64,000 bases of DNA from contig JAMXCW010000002.1 in assembly GCA_024451685.1 (NCBI GenBank), positions 1 through 64,000 on the forward strand, in the 5' to 3' direction. Made by a program: the position numbers and the translations under genes. This DNA is from Candidatus Bathyanammoxibius amoris (GTDB taxonomy: Bacteria > Planctomycetota > Brocadiia > Brocadiales > Bathyanammoxibiaceae). Under the pieces are notes generated by a model, which was given only the letters and a program-made list of their open reading frames with translations, ran no database searches and had not been told where the DNA came from. This document shows positions 26,986-37,746 of this stretch, in pieces; positions within the stretch are counted from its first letter, which is position 1; every line of letters begins with the position of its first letter.

Positions 26986-27846
26986 ATGAGTCAGTGGTAC
27001 ACACCCGAATTTGGTATGTCCTTTGGCAGCAAGTGGACAAAGGTCATAAAAATACTCATTTCCGTCAACGTCGGGGTCTTCATCCTCCAGCTCCTGTTTT
27101 TCTCCATAAGCACGCAGTGGAGTGGCGGCAGGCCCGTTGAGGGGGCGGGTCTCGGCTATCCAGACCCTTTCACCAAGCTCTTCTGGTTTCACCCGCCGGA
27201 TACATTAGGCAACTTCTGGCTCTGGCAGCTTTTCAGCTACACCTTCCTGCACAGTATCTACGACCCATGGCACCTTATCATCAACATGTTCGCCCTGTGG
27301 ATGTTCGGCGCCGACGTAGAGAGGACCATGGGCACAAAGAAGTTTCTCACCTTGTACTTCACCGCCGGTATATTTTGCGCGTTGTTAAGCGCGTGTGTGA
27401 GTTACAACAGCGCCCTGCTGGGTGCCTCAGGTGCCGTCTTTGCCATAGAAGTGGCCTTTGCCATGTACTTTCCTGAGGCCACCATAATCCTGTTCATCTT
27501 CCCCATAAAGGCCAAACACCTGGTCATGATATTCGCCGGCATAACGGCCCTGAACTGTCTGCTGCCCAGTGGGGGAAACATTGCCTACTACGCGCATCTG
27601 GGTGGATTGCTTTACGGATTCTTGTTTGTCAGGTACGAGCCGAAACTCTGGGGGATGATAGAGGTCTGGCAGGCCAAGCAAAGGGAAAGAGAAGTGAGGG
27701 AGAATGTGGAGATACGCAGAAGGGTAGATATGCTCCTGGAGAAGGTAAACCGTGTGGGAATGGAGAACCTTACAAAGAGAGAGCTGGAGTTCCTGCAAAC
27801 GGCCAGTAAGAGATACAAGAAATGGCAGATGGAGCGAAAGGTATGA
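26986..27846 (+). CDS. Rhomboid family intramembrane serine protease
   Basis: The 286-residue polytopic membrane protease has six predicted helices between about 22 and 215. H-L-I-I-N-M-F-A-L-W is the oxyanion-side motif. The catalytic Ser lies in L-L-G-A-S-G-A near 147 and the catalytic His in Y-A-H-L-G-G-L-L-Y-G near 205. A charged helical cytoplasmic tail of about 65 residues follows. Substrates cannot be predicted. It ends 3 bases before dapB, so the two are probably cotranscribed. Confidence 0.9.
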   Translation: MSQWYTPEFGMSFGSKWTKVIKILISVNVGVFILQLLFFSISTQWSGGRPVEGAGLGYPDPFTKLFWFHPPDTLGNFWLWQLFSYTFLHSIYDPWHLIINMFALWMFGADVERTMGTKKFLTLYFTAGIFCALLSACVSYNSALLGASGAVFAIEVAFAMYFPEATIILFIFPIKAKHLVMIFAGITALNCLLPSGGNIAYYAHLGGLLYGFLFVRYEPKLWGMIEVWQAKQREREVRENVEIRRRVDMLLEKVNRVGMENLTKRELEFLQTASKRYKKWQMERKV

Positions 27847-27849
27847 CAT

Positions 27850-28641
27850 ATGATTAAGGTCGCGGTTAACGGGGCCTGTGGCCGAATGGGCTCAAGTGTT
27901 GTGGCAAACGTATTGAATGACGGGGAACTTCAGCTTGTAGCGGCGCTGGAACATGAGGGGCATCAGCTCCTTGGCCAAGATGTTGGGACCGCCCAGGGAC
28001 AGGGGGAAAGCGGCGTAAAGGTGTCGCGTGGGTTTAACGGCAAGGCAGACGTCCTCATCGATTTTTCTGAACCAGCCTGTAGTGTGGAAAAAGCGGTCAA
28101 TTTTGCCTCTGCGGGCACGGCCCTGGTAATATGTACCACGGGACACACCCCCGAACAGACCGCCAAAATCAAGGAAACTGCCCGCCAGGTGCCATGTCTT
28201 ATCAGCCCGAATATGAGCCTCGGGGTAAACCTCATCTTCCAGCTCGCAGCCCGGGTGGCCAAGACGCTGGGGGATGATTATGACATTGAGATTGTGGAGG
28301 TACACCATCGGTTCAAAAAAGACTCTCCAAGTGGCACGGCCATTAAGATTGCCGACGAAATCTGCAAATCGACAGGAAAGAAACTGGATGATGTGGCCGT
28401 CTATGGCCGCGAAGGCCAGGTCGGGGAACGCTCTAGGGGCGAGATAGGTATACACGCCATAAGGGCGGGAGATACCGTGGGGGATCATAAGGTCGTCTTT
28501 GGAAACCTGGGAGAGACCATCGAACTCGTCCACAGCGCGCACAGCCGTGACACCTTTGCCATGGGGGCGATCAAGGCGGCAAAATACGTCGTGAATAAGC
28601 CGCCGGGGCTATACGATATGAAAGACGTGATACATGTCTAG
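27850..28641 (+). CDS. dapB: 4-hydroxy-tetrahydrodipicolinate reductase
   Basis: This enzyme catalyses the NAD(P)H-dependent step of lysine and diaminopimelate synthesis. The 263-residue product has the nucleotide-binding G-A-C-G-R-M-G near 9 and the catalytic signature E-V-H-H-R-F-K-K-D-S-P-S-G-T-A near 155. The length is normal. It ends about 160 bases before dnaK, which has its own promoter. DAP supports a peptidoglycan-containing wall. Confidence 0.94.
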   Translation: MIKVAVNGACGRMGSSVVANVLNDGELQLVAALEHEGHQLLGQDVGTAQGQGESGVKVSRGFNGKADVLIDFSEPACSVEKAVNFASAGTALVICTTGHTPEQTAKIKETARQVPCLISPNMSLGVNLIFQLAARVAKTLGDDYDIEIVEVHHRFKKDSPSGTAIKIADEICKSTGKKLDDVAVYGREGQVGERSRGEIGIHAIRAGDTVGDHKVVFGNLGETIELVHSAHSRDTFAMGAIKAAKYVVNKPPGLYDMKDVIHV

Positions 28642-28675
28642 CCGTCTTTCCGCCCTCATACAACCGTTCAGGAGC

Positions 28676-28703
28676 TTGAAAAAGCGCAAAGGCATGTTAT
28701 AAT
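28676..28703 (+). promoter_or_regulatory. Promoter of dnaK
   Basis: TTGAAA (28676-28681), 16 bases, TATAAT (28698-28703), followed by a leader of about 90 bases with GAAAGGAGAG before the ATG. It looks like a vegetative promoter. I see no CIRCE inverted repeat. Confidence 0.7.
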
Positions 28704-28797
28704 ATGAAGTTAAACGAAAATCCGTATCTATTGAGTTATTAATTATGGCGCCTTTAAACAGGGCGCGTCTCATGAGCTGTGAAAGGAGAGCGTTTAG

Positions 28798-30741
28798 ATG
28801 GCCGAAAGGGAAAGGATAATCGGTATAGACCTGGGCACCACTAACTCCGTTGTTGCCGTAATGGAGGGTGACCAGCCTACGGTAATCATAAATTCCCAAG
28901 GCAGCAGACTCACCCCTTCCTGTGTCGGGTTTACCGATAAGGGGGAGCGCCTGGTGGGCCTGCTGGCCAAGCGACAGGCAATTATAAACCCGAATAATAC
29001 CATCTTCTCTATAAAGCGTTTCATGGGCCGGAGACACAGCGAGGTATCCGCGGAAGAGAAGATTGTTCCGTTCAAGATAGTAGGTGCGCCGGAAGAGCTT
29101 GTAAAGGTAGAGGCAAGGGGTAAAGACTACACGCCGCCGGAAATCTCCGCCATGGTACTGCAGGACTTGAAGAAAACTGCGGAGGAATATCTTGGCCATC
29201 CGGTCAAAAAAGCCGTCATCACCGTACCGGCGTATTTCAACGACAGCCAGCGCCAGGCCACCAAAGACGCCGGTCAGATAGCCGGCCTCGACGTGGTACG
29301 AATAATCAATGAACCTACGGCCTCCTGCCTCGCCTACGGCCTCGAGAAGAAGAAAACAGGCAAGCTGGCAATATTTGACCTTGGGGGAGGCACGTTTGAC
29401 ATCTCCATACTGGAGGTGGGTGACGGGGTATTCCAGGTCCTTTCCACCAACGGCGACACCCACCTGGGAGGAGACGACCTGGACGATGTCCTTATAAACT
29501 ATCTGGCAGATGAGTTCGAGAAGGAAAACGGCATAGACCTTAGAAAAGACGCTATGGCACACCAGCGTCTGAAGGAAACGGCAGAAAAGGCAAAGTGTGA
29601 GCTCTCCACCTCAAAGAGTACGGATATAAACCTTCCCTTCATCACGGCAGACCAGACGGGACCAAAACACCTTACCACAAGCATTACACGCGCGAAATTC
29701 GAGCAAATGGTCGAACACCTGATACAGAGGTGTAAGGGGCCCTGTGAGAGCGCCCTGGCCGACGCAAAGTTCTCTCCAGACGATGTGGACGAGGTCGTTC
29801 TGGTGGGCGGTCAGACCAGGATGCCCAGGGTACAAGAGCTGGTCAAAGAGATATTCCATAAAGCACCGTGCAAGGGTGTAAACCCTGACGAGGTGGTGGC
29901 CGTTGGGGCGGCCATTCAGGGCGCTGTACTCTCTGGCGAGGTCAAAGACGTGCTTTTGCTGGACGTGACCCCGCTCTCACTGGGCATTGAGACCCTGGGA
30001 GGCGTAATGACCACTCTTATACAGAGAAATACCACCATACCGACCGGCAAGAAAGAGGTGTTTTCCACCGCTGCCGATAACCAGACGGCCGTAGACATCC
30101 ACGTCCAGCAGGGAGAACGGCCCATGGCGAAGGATAACCGTACACTGGGCCGTTTCCAGCTGGCCGGCCTCCCGCCGGCGCCCCGGGGCATGCCCCAGAT
30201 AGAGGTCTCTTTTGACATAGACGCTAACGGTATACTGAACGTAAATGCAAAGGATACGGGCACGGGCAAGGAACAGTCTATCATCATAAAGTCGTCTTCC
30301 GGCCTCTCAGAGGAAGAGGTTGAAAAGATGAGGAAGGATGCTGAAAAACACAGCGAAGAGGACAAGAATGTCAGAGAGCTTGCGGAAGTAAAGAACCAGG
30401 CCGACCAGATGACATATGCCACCGAAAAGACAATGGCGGAACATGGGGACAAGATAGATCAGGCCGATAGAGACGCCGTTACCAGGGCATTAGACAGATT
30501 AAAATCTTTAAAGGATAGTAACGACGCCGGGGAGATTAAAAAGGCCCTCGATGAGCTTACACAGGCCTCCCACAAGTTGGCACAGGCCATGTACGAAGCT
30601 ACCGCAAAACAGGAGGCCGGGCCGGAACCTGGTGCAGACGCGGGCGCGGGTCCGGGCGCAGGTGCAGCAGGTGGCGGCAAGAAAAAAGAAAAACCGGGTG
30701 GTGAAGAGGTCATTGACGCCGACTACGATGTAAAGGACTAG
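28798..30741 (+). CDS. dnaK: Chaperone DnaK (Hsp70)
   Basis: The ATP-driven folding chaperone has 647 residues. It carries G-I-D-L-G-T-T-N-S near 9, F-D-L-G-G-G-T-F-D near 195, V-G-G-Q-T-R-M-P near 338, the linker region D-V-T-P-L-S-L-G near 390, a substrate domain and a helical lid. The C-terminus is a Gly/Ala/Pro-rich stretch ending in an acidic tail. No dnaJ or grpE lies beside it. A strong terminator separates it from clpB. Confidence 0.97.
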   Translation: MAERERIIGIDLGTTNSVVAVMEGDQPTVIINSQGSRLTPSCVGFTDKGERLVGLLAKRQAIINPNNTIFSIKRFMGRRHSEVSAEEKIVPFKIVGAPEELVKVEARGKDYTPPEISAMVLQDLKKTAEEYLGHPVKKAVITVPAYFNDSQRQATKDAGQIAGLDVVRIINEPTASCLAYGLEKKKTGKLAIFDLGGGTFDISILEVGDGVFQVLSTNGDTHLGGDDLDDVLINYLADEFEKENGIDLRKDAMAHQRLKETAEKAKCELSTSKSTDINLPFITADQTGPKHLTTSITRAKFEQMVEHLIQRCKGPCESALADAKFSPDDVDEVVLVGGQTRMPRVQELVKEIFHKAPCKGVNPDEVVAVGAAIQGAVLSGEVKDVLLLDVTPLSLGIETLGGVMTTLIQRNTTIPTGKKEVFSTAADNQTAVDIHVQQGERPMAKDNRTLGRFQLAGLPPAPRGMPQIEVSFDIDANGILNVNAKDTGTGKEQSIIIKSSSGLSEEEVEKMRKDAEKHSEEDKNVRELAEVKNQADQMTYATEKTMAEHGDKIDQADRDAVTRALDRLKSLKDSNDAGEIKKALDELTQASHKLAQAMYEATAKQEAGPEPGADAGAGPGAGAAGGGKKKEKPGGEEVIDADYDVKD

Positions 30742-30768
30742 CCACATTCGTCAACTTTACACTTCTAG

Positions 30769-30797
30769 AAAGGTCGGGGTCATTCCCGACCTTTTTT
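30769..30797 (+). terminator. Rho-independent terminator of dnaK
   Basis: AAAGGTCGGG (30769-30778) and CCCGACCTTT (30785-30794) form a perfect 10-bp stem with a 6-base loop, running into a T-stretch to 30797. This is a textbook terminator between dnaK and clpB. Confidence 0.92.
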
Positions 30798-30819
30798 GTT
30801 TGAGAACGGGTGAAGTCAC

Positions 30820-33435
<2,616 letters not shown>

Positions 33436-33451
33436 CAAAAAATATGAAATA

Positions 33452-33526
33452 AATCCTCCCGTACTGGAAATAACTAAACAAGAAGGGTGTTAGTTTTTTT
33501 GGTTATCCCGTAAGGAGGATTAAATC
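33452..33526 (+). promoter_or_regulatory. Leader able to sequester a Shine-Dalgarno sequence
   Basis: AATCCTCC (33452-33459) is a perfect complement of GGAGGATT (33514-33521), which is the ribosome binding site of the gene at 33527. ATAAC (33470-33474) pairs with GTTAT (33502-33506) inside. An alternative hairpin AACTAA/TTAGTT (33472-33477 with 33490-33495) runs into a T-stretch at 33494-33500 and could terminate transcription. The two folds share bases, as in a switch or attenuator. No ligand can be named. Confidence 0.5.
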
Positions 33527-33883
33527 ATGTTTGCTAAGCTGTTGATTATGTTCTGTTTAATTGTAGGGCTTGCGTTATCGGCTGCTGACCTCGGGGTGAG
33601 CGTTGCTGACGAAGAGACCACTACCATTCAAGGGACGGTTGTCTGCCTTGGGTGCACGCTGAAAAAGACGGAAGGGGCCAATGCCGCATGCAAGGTCTAC
33701 GGTCACAAGCACGCTCTTGCGACAAACAGCGGAGAGCTATACTCTTTCCTCGAAAACAGTAAGAGTGAAGAAGTGATAAACACCGATAAGTATGCCATGA
33801 AAGAAGTGGAAGTTACCGGCAGGGTGTTTGAAAACGCACACATAATTGATCTGGAAGAAATTAGCGTTATCGAGGAGAAATAA
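33527..33883 (+). CDS. Small secreted Cys/His protein, unknown function
   Basis: The 118-residue product has a signal peptide (about 1-27). The mature part starts with strands T-I-Q-G-T-V-V-C-L-G-C-T, then A-A-C-K-V-Y-G-H-K-H-A-L, then E-L-Y-S-F-L, and ends with V-E-V-T-G-R-V-F and I-I-D-L-E-E-I-S-V-I. This looks like a small OB-fold-type domain with three Cys and two His that could bind a metal or react with thiols. I do not know a named family. AAGGAGG precedes the ATG and can be masked by upstream complementarity. It is followed 150 bases later by three thioredoxin-like genes, suggesting a shared periplasmic redox or metal role. Confidence 0.75.
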   Translation: MFAKLLIMFCLIVGLALSAADLGVSVADEETTTIQGTVVCLGCTLKKTEGANAACKVYGHKHALATNSGELYSFLENSKSEEVINTDKYAMKEVEVTGRVFENAHIIDLEEISVIEEK

Positions 33884-33976
33884 GTAGAAGTCTGCCGAGA
33901 AGAATAGAAGAGAAAACACAGGCAGTCAACTTTATCTGTTAGTGTTTGGGCTTCAACGGGTATATTTACGTCCAGT

Positions 33977-34011
33977 GGGCCCCCGGTTGAGTGGCGATCC
34001 AGAGGGGGCCC
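33977..34011 (+). promoter_or_regulatory. Strong GC hairpin in the leader of the selenoprotein gene
   Basis: GGGCCCCC (33977-33984) pairs perfectly with GGGGGCCC (34004-34011) across a 19-base loop. It ends 22 bases before the ATG at 34034 and leaves the ribosome binding site GGGAGAC free. No T-run follows. It may protect the message or regulate it. Confidence 0.5.
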
Positions 34012-34033
34012 CGTAGATGAAGGGAGACAAGAC

Positions 34034-34528
34034 ATGCGTAAATTTCTCACCGTGTTTGCCGCAGTTTCGCTTATTATTCTTTTTCTTTCCTGCCTGCCCC
34101 TGTCCGTCAGTGCTGAAGAAGAGGGGGCATTAGGCACGCTTGACCTCCAGGGCCTTAAGCAGCACCTTGCCGAAAACGACGGTAAGGTGGTGTTAATGAA
34201 CTTCTGGTCCCCGTTCTGATCCGTCTGCGGGAGGGAGGTTCCCTTCCTAATGGAGCTTTATGATAAGTACAAAGAAGACGGGCTGGAGATTATAGGCATG
34301 TCCATGGGTGCCCCACCAAATATGGTTAAGCTCTTCATGGAAAAGACGGGTATGAACTACCCTAATTTTATCGCGGGCAAGGACGTACTGGAGACGTACT
34401 CCGTGAGGGCTGTTCCTTTCAATATATTCTTTGGAAGAGACGGTAAGGAACGCGCGAGGGAGTTGGGGTACAACGAGCAGAAGAAAAAGGAGATTGAAAA
34501 GGAAGTAGCGGGGCTTCTGAGGGAATAG
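34034..34528 (+). CDS. TlpA-like thioredoxin, selenocysteine at the active site (UGA recoded)
   Basis: Read through the TGA at 34217-34219, this is one 164-residue protein: signal peptide (about 1-27), then a complete TlpA/ResA-type thioredoxin fold. The active-site stretch is F-W-S-P-F-U-S-V-C-G-R-E-V-P-F-L. The recoded residue 62 replaces the first Cys of the usual W-C-x-x-C site and Cys65 is kept. The cis-proline loop is A-V-P-F-N near 133. Reading frame, length and fold continue without change on both sides of the TGA, and the adjacent paralogue (34573) aligns across it with Cys at this position. A SECIS-like hairpin lies just after the TGA. Probable role: periplasmic disulfide or peroxide reductase. 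The alternative is a truncated pseudogene, made unlikely by the exact placement of the TGA. Confidence 0.85.
34217..34247 (+). promoter_or_regulatory. Bacterial SECIS element with UGA(Sec)
   Basis: UGA at 34217-34219 is followed by a 7-bp stem: GGGAGGG (34229-34235) pairs with CCCTTCC (34241-34247), including one G-U pair. The loop is AGGTT (34236-34240). The first loop G lies 18 bases after the UGA. Bacterial SECIS elements have a short stem directly downstream of the UGA and an apical loop with GG(U), as in E. coli fdhF. The match is by eye. Confidence 0.75.
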
Positions 34529-34572
34529 AGTATCTTGTGGCGGGTATCCGGACGTAAAGAAGGGGGAGCATC

Positions 34573-35067
34573 TTGTACAGGACCCTTTTAATCCTGGCCG
34601 TTACGGTATGCGTGTTGTTTTCCTCTCGAACAGGACCCGTTTACGGCAGGTTTATTCCGTTGCTGCCCGGGATAGACCTCTCCGAACTCGAGGCCAGACT
34701 TCACGCCAACAAGGGGAAGGTGATAATCCTTGAGTTCTGGATGCATAATTGCCCAAACTGTCTAAGAGAAGCGCCCTTTATGAGCAAGATGTACCGCAAA
34801 TATAAAAGGCGGGGGCTGCTTGTAATCGGTCTATCCGTAGACGAAGACTACGAAGACGCCCGGGAGTTTGTGTTAATAACGGGCATCAGATATCCCACCT
34901 TTATGGCGGATAAGAGTATTATGGACGCCTTTGGAGTGAAGTCCGTACCGTATCATGTTTACATTGACAGAAAGGGAGGGATACGCTGGCAGGATGTGGG
35001 GTTCTACAGTGACAGAAAGAAAGAGATCGAAAAGAGAATTATCGAGCTGTTGAAGGAAAGTAGTTAG
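34573..35067 (+). CDS. TlpA-like thioredoxin with CxxC site
   Basis: At 164 residues this is the same length as its upstream neighbour. A hydrophobic signal segment (about 1-27) precedes a TlpA/ResA fold with active site F-W-M-H-N-C-P-N-C-L-R-E-A-P-F. The middle has V-I-G-L-S-V-D, a P-T-F-M-A-D region and the cis-Pro loop S-V-P-Y-H-V-Y. The start is TTG after AGGGGGAG. C-terminal K-K-E-I-E-K is shared with the selenoprotein. It is probably a periplasmic thiol reductase acting on cytochrome maturation or other substrates, and it is the canonical-cysteine member of the tandem triplet. Confidence 0.88.
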   Translation: MYRTLLILAVTVCVLFSSRTGPVYGRFIPLLPGIDLSELEARLHANKGKVIILEFWMHNCPNCLREAPFMSKMYRKYKRRGLLVIGLSVDEDYEDAREFVLITGIRYPTFMADKSIMDAFGVKSVPYHVYIDRKGGIRWQDVGFYSDRKKEIEKRIIELLKESS

Positions 35068-35162
35068 GAGCCGGCGTAGTGCCTGTTGTCTCATCTCAGC
35101 AAAGCCAGGCTCAGCCTTACTTATAGAGACGTCTTGTGGAGAGACGTAATGCACTCTGTGGA

Positions 35163-35663
35163 ATGAGCATGCGAAGGACATTTGTATCAATAACCCTGCT
35201 GCTGGCCCTTATGTCGTGGTCGCCGGCCTACCTTCCTGCAGGCGATAAGACAACAACCGTGGGGAGGCTCAATGCCGCAGAGCTTAGGAACGTAATCAAA
35301 GAAAACAAAGGAAAGGTAGTGGTCCTTTGTTTCTGGAGCACCCTGTCTTCCATTTCCAGAGAGGAAGTGGTCTTTCTGGACACACTCTACGGCGCCGGTG
35401 AGAACGGTGTACTTGAGATTATAGGTGTTAACGTCGAGGGGGCAGAGCCGGACGTAATTGCGTCTTTTGTGGACATAAAGCAGATAAGATACCCCGTATT
35501 TGTGTGTGGGGACAACGTAATAGAGGCCTACGACCTTCAATTCATACCCGTCACCTTCATCCTGGGCAAGGACGGCCGGGTACGGCACAAAGAAATTGGA
35601 TTCAGTGAGGATGCAAAGCCAAGGTTCAGGAAGCTTATACAAAAGTTATCCATGGAAGAGTAG
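35163..35663 (+). CDS. TlpA-like thioredoxin with SxxS in place of CxxC
   Basis: The third tandem paralogue starts from the ATG at 35163 (or 35169) and has about 166 residues: a signal peptide, then the same fold. The site corresponding to CxxC reads F-W-S-T-L-S-S-I-S-R-E-E-V. Both Cys are Ser, encoded TCT and TCC, one base from TGT and TGC. V-I-G/I-I-G-V-N, I-R-Y-P-V-F and the cis-Pro loop F-I-P-V-T-F are intact, so the fold appears maintained while thiol redox chemistry is lost. It may be a binding or chaperone-like partner of the other two. An upstream GTG at 35136 is open but gives a poorer signal peptide. Confidence 0.83.
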   Translation: MSMRRTFVSITLLLALMSWSPAYLPAGDKTTTVGRLNAAELRNVIKENKGKVVVLCFWSTLSSISREEVVFLDTLYGAGENGVLEIIGVNVEGAEPDVIASFVDIKQIRYPVFVCGDNVIEAYDLQFIPVTFILGKDGRVRHKEIGFSEDAKPRFRKLIQKLSMEE

Positions 35664-35757
35664 AACGTGGCGGTTTTATGGCTAAAACATACCGGCTTTT
35701 GTCTTCTTGGTCTTCGTAATTTTTGGGGCTTTCTCCTTGTAACCCGGGGCCCTGGTC

Positions 35758-37056
35758 CTAGGCCTTGAGGACTTCCGCTTGCTCATGTCTTCCCACCCTC
35801 AGCATCTCCAGAAAACCTTCAAACCTGGTGCTAATCTGGCCCGCCATTACGTTGTGGTTGTCTACACAGTCCCCGTCAATGTTCAACACCGGGACCCCCT
35901 CCCGGTAGAGTTGTTTCTTTATTGTGGGCACCGCGGCATTATTCCTTCTGCATCCCCACTGAGAGAATACCACCGCGCCGTCTATGTCGTATTTACTCAC
36001 CAGCTTTTTGATAACCTTTATCCTGCGTTCAAGAGGACCGTTATTGGGGTTTGAGATGAGTTTCCTGGCAAGGCTCTCATATGGCCTGTCGGGGTCCAGC
36101 GCATCCCAGTACACGTAGTTTATCTCTTCAAAGGCGATCTTAGTATCACTGCTGACGTCTATCTTCGCGGGTATTTCAGCCTTAAAGTAAGGTTTAAGTT
36201 CCAGCCACAGGAGCCTTATCTTTCTATCAGGTTTTGAGCCGCGTTCCTCTTCGGCCTTTACCTTCTCCCTTAGTTCCAGAGAAAGCCTTGTATAGAATTC
36301 CTCCGTCATCCGGGAGCCTGAGAGCATGTGAGAGGGCAGCATGAAGCCCAATGCCCTTGTACCCGGCAGGTGTGCAAAGGGGCTGACTCTTGCCTCATTC
36401 ACCTCCAGCATACGTTGACGGGTCGTATTGGCCGTTTCTATGGTCTTACGGAGCCTTTCAGGGTCCATCTTGCGGCCGGATGCCTCTTCAAGCCCTTTTA
36501 CCAGGTTCCTTAATTGTCCTGCCAGATATCGCACCGATTCACTGCTGAGTTCATAAGGCACGTCCAGGACAAGGGTTTTCTTTCCTGTAATGGGCTCACA
36601 TATCTTTATCATCTTGAGGTTAGAGTCACATATGGAGCTTGTTGCCGCGTGCGCAATGGGTCTGGGCATATAGCCTTTGTAGGCAAAGCCGAGGGCCGAC
36701 TTGTGGAATGAACATACGTCTATGGGGACACCTTCGGAGTCTGCCTCCATCAATCCCCTTGAACTGTGGCCTCCACATGCGGAAAGCGCAGCACCCACCT
36801 CAAGGCTGAACGGGAGCAACCCCATACCGAAGAGTATTTCTGAGGGGACGAAGAGGCTTGTCCATACCACCCGGTCTTCATTCTTATAGGTCTGGTAGAA
36901 GTACTTGTAACCCTCTTCTGTCAGAAATGCCAACGACTCCATACCGTTATTGGTATTATCTTTGACAAATAGATGTCCAAAGCGGCATAACTGCTTCAGG
37001 AAGAAGCGTACGGCGTGGGCCTCAACATCTTTCTTTAGCCTGTCGAATTGTCTCAT
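35758..37056 (-). CDS. HgdB/BcrC-like 2-hydroxyacyl-CoA dehydratase family protein
   Basis: The 432-residue protein of the 2-hydroxyglutaryl-CoA dehydratase D-component family usually binds [4Fe-4S] or double-cubane clusters and takes ATP-activated electrons for difficult reductions. Cys positions that fit cluster ligands are L-S-A-C-G-G-H-S near 92, T-S-S-I-C-D-S-N near 142 and Q-W-G-C-R-R-N near 373. V-L-N-I-D-G-D near 397 is also typical. Its ATG overlaps the stop of the secreted protein upstream, so it is the last gene of the Bat operon. The activator ATPase (HgdC/BadF type) is not adjacent. Substrate unknown. A double-cubane-cluster protein is an alternative. Confidence 0.82.
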   Translation of the reverse strand: MRQFDRLKKDVEAHAVRFFLKQLCRFGHLFVKDNTNNGMESLAFLTEEGYKYFYQTYKNEDRVVWTSLFVPSEILFGMGLLPFSLEVGAALSACGGHSSRGLMEADSEGVPIDVCSFHKSALGFAYKGYMPRPIAHAATSSICDSNLKMIKICEPITGKKTLVLDVPYELSSESVRYLAGQLRNLVKGLEEASGRKMDPERLRKTIETANTTRQRMLEVNEARVSPFAHLPGTRALGFMLPSHMLSGSRMTEEFYTRLSLELREKVKAEEERGSKPDRKIRLLWLELKPYFKAEIPAKIDVSSDTKIAFEEINYVYWDALDPDRPYESLARKLISNPNNGPLERRIKVIKKLVSKYDIDGAVVFSQWGCRRNNAAVPTIKKQLYREGVPVLNIDGDCVDNHNVMAGQISTRFEGFLEMLRVGRHEQAEVLKA

Positions 37057-37649
37057 CTTAGTTTTGCGAGGTTAAAGGGGAACGACAGCTTCTTGCCGTC
37101 ACCGTTTTTTAAAATCAAGGTGACCTTTGCCTTGGGGTCTAAATCGGGTATGTCAAACTTGTAAAAACACAGGGCCCAGTAACGTGGAGAGTCTGGAAAA
37201 GAGCGCGTGTATTCCGCACTGGCAGGGACTTCCTTCTCGCTGGGTTCCAACTTCTTGTCCTTGTACATAAGGACTGCTTTATACTCATCTGCAAACTCTG
37301 CGTCGTCTCCGTAAATAGAACACCCGAAGACCAGCTTGCCCCTGTTCTCGGAGAGCGTCTTTTTTATCTCACCTTCACTGGGTTCGCGAGATCTCCGGGA
37401 CATCTCCTTTGAAAGAATCGCCAGGTTCCCAAACGGGGTTATAACCGTGGCAGAACCCACCCCGTAGCCCAGATTCACCCTCCAAACCTCTAGTACCTCT
37501 GGATGTGAGAGCTCTCTTCTCGAGTTGCCGTACTCCAGGGCGTCTTTTATGTCCTTTTCGCTGAGTTCCAGCTGGATCGATTGCGCCGGGGCGGCTGAAA
37601 GGACGGATAACAGGAGATAACAGGTAAGAATTTTTATGAATCTATGCAT
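37053..37649 (-). CDS. Exported protein of unknown function
   Basis: The 198-residue product has a clear signal peptide (about 1-24, ending A-P-A-Q-S). The mature part has a helical start (L-S-E-K-D-I-K-D-A-L-E-Y-G) and beta-rich remainder with two Cys. No family recognised. It follows the VWA gene by 97 bases on the same strand and its stop overlaps the start of the HgdB-like gene, so these two are translationally coupled. Confidence 0.72.
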   Translation of the reverse strand: MHRFIKILTCYLLLSVLSAAPAQSIQLELSEKDIKDALEYGNSRRELSHPEVLEVWRVNLGYGVGSATVITPFGNLAILSKEMSRRSREPSEGEIKKTLSENRGKLVFGCSIYGDDAEFADEYKAVLMYKDKKLEPSEKEVPASAEYTRSFPDSPRYWALCFYKFDIPDLDPKAKVTLILKNGDGKKLSFPFNLAKLR

Positions 37650-37746
37650 TGACCTTGCCTTTCCCTGACAGGGGGTGTTGAGAGGTGGAACTTATACATT
37701 TTCACTGACATTATTATGCACCATTTGTGATGTATAGTAATGCTGT

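Noticed and set aside
35664-35757. Read-through of the TAG stop of the HgdB-like gene (pyrrolysine-like recoding)
   Set aside because: The open frame after the TAG is short and not protein-like, and the protein already has its normal family length.
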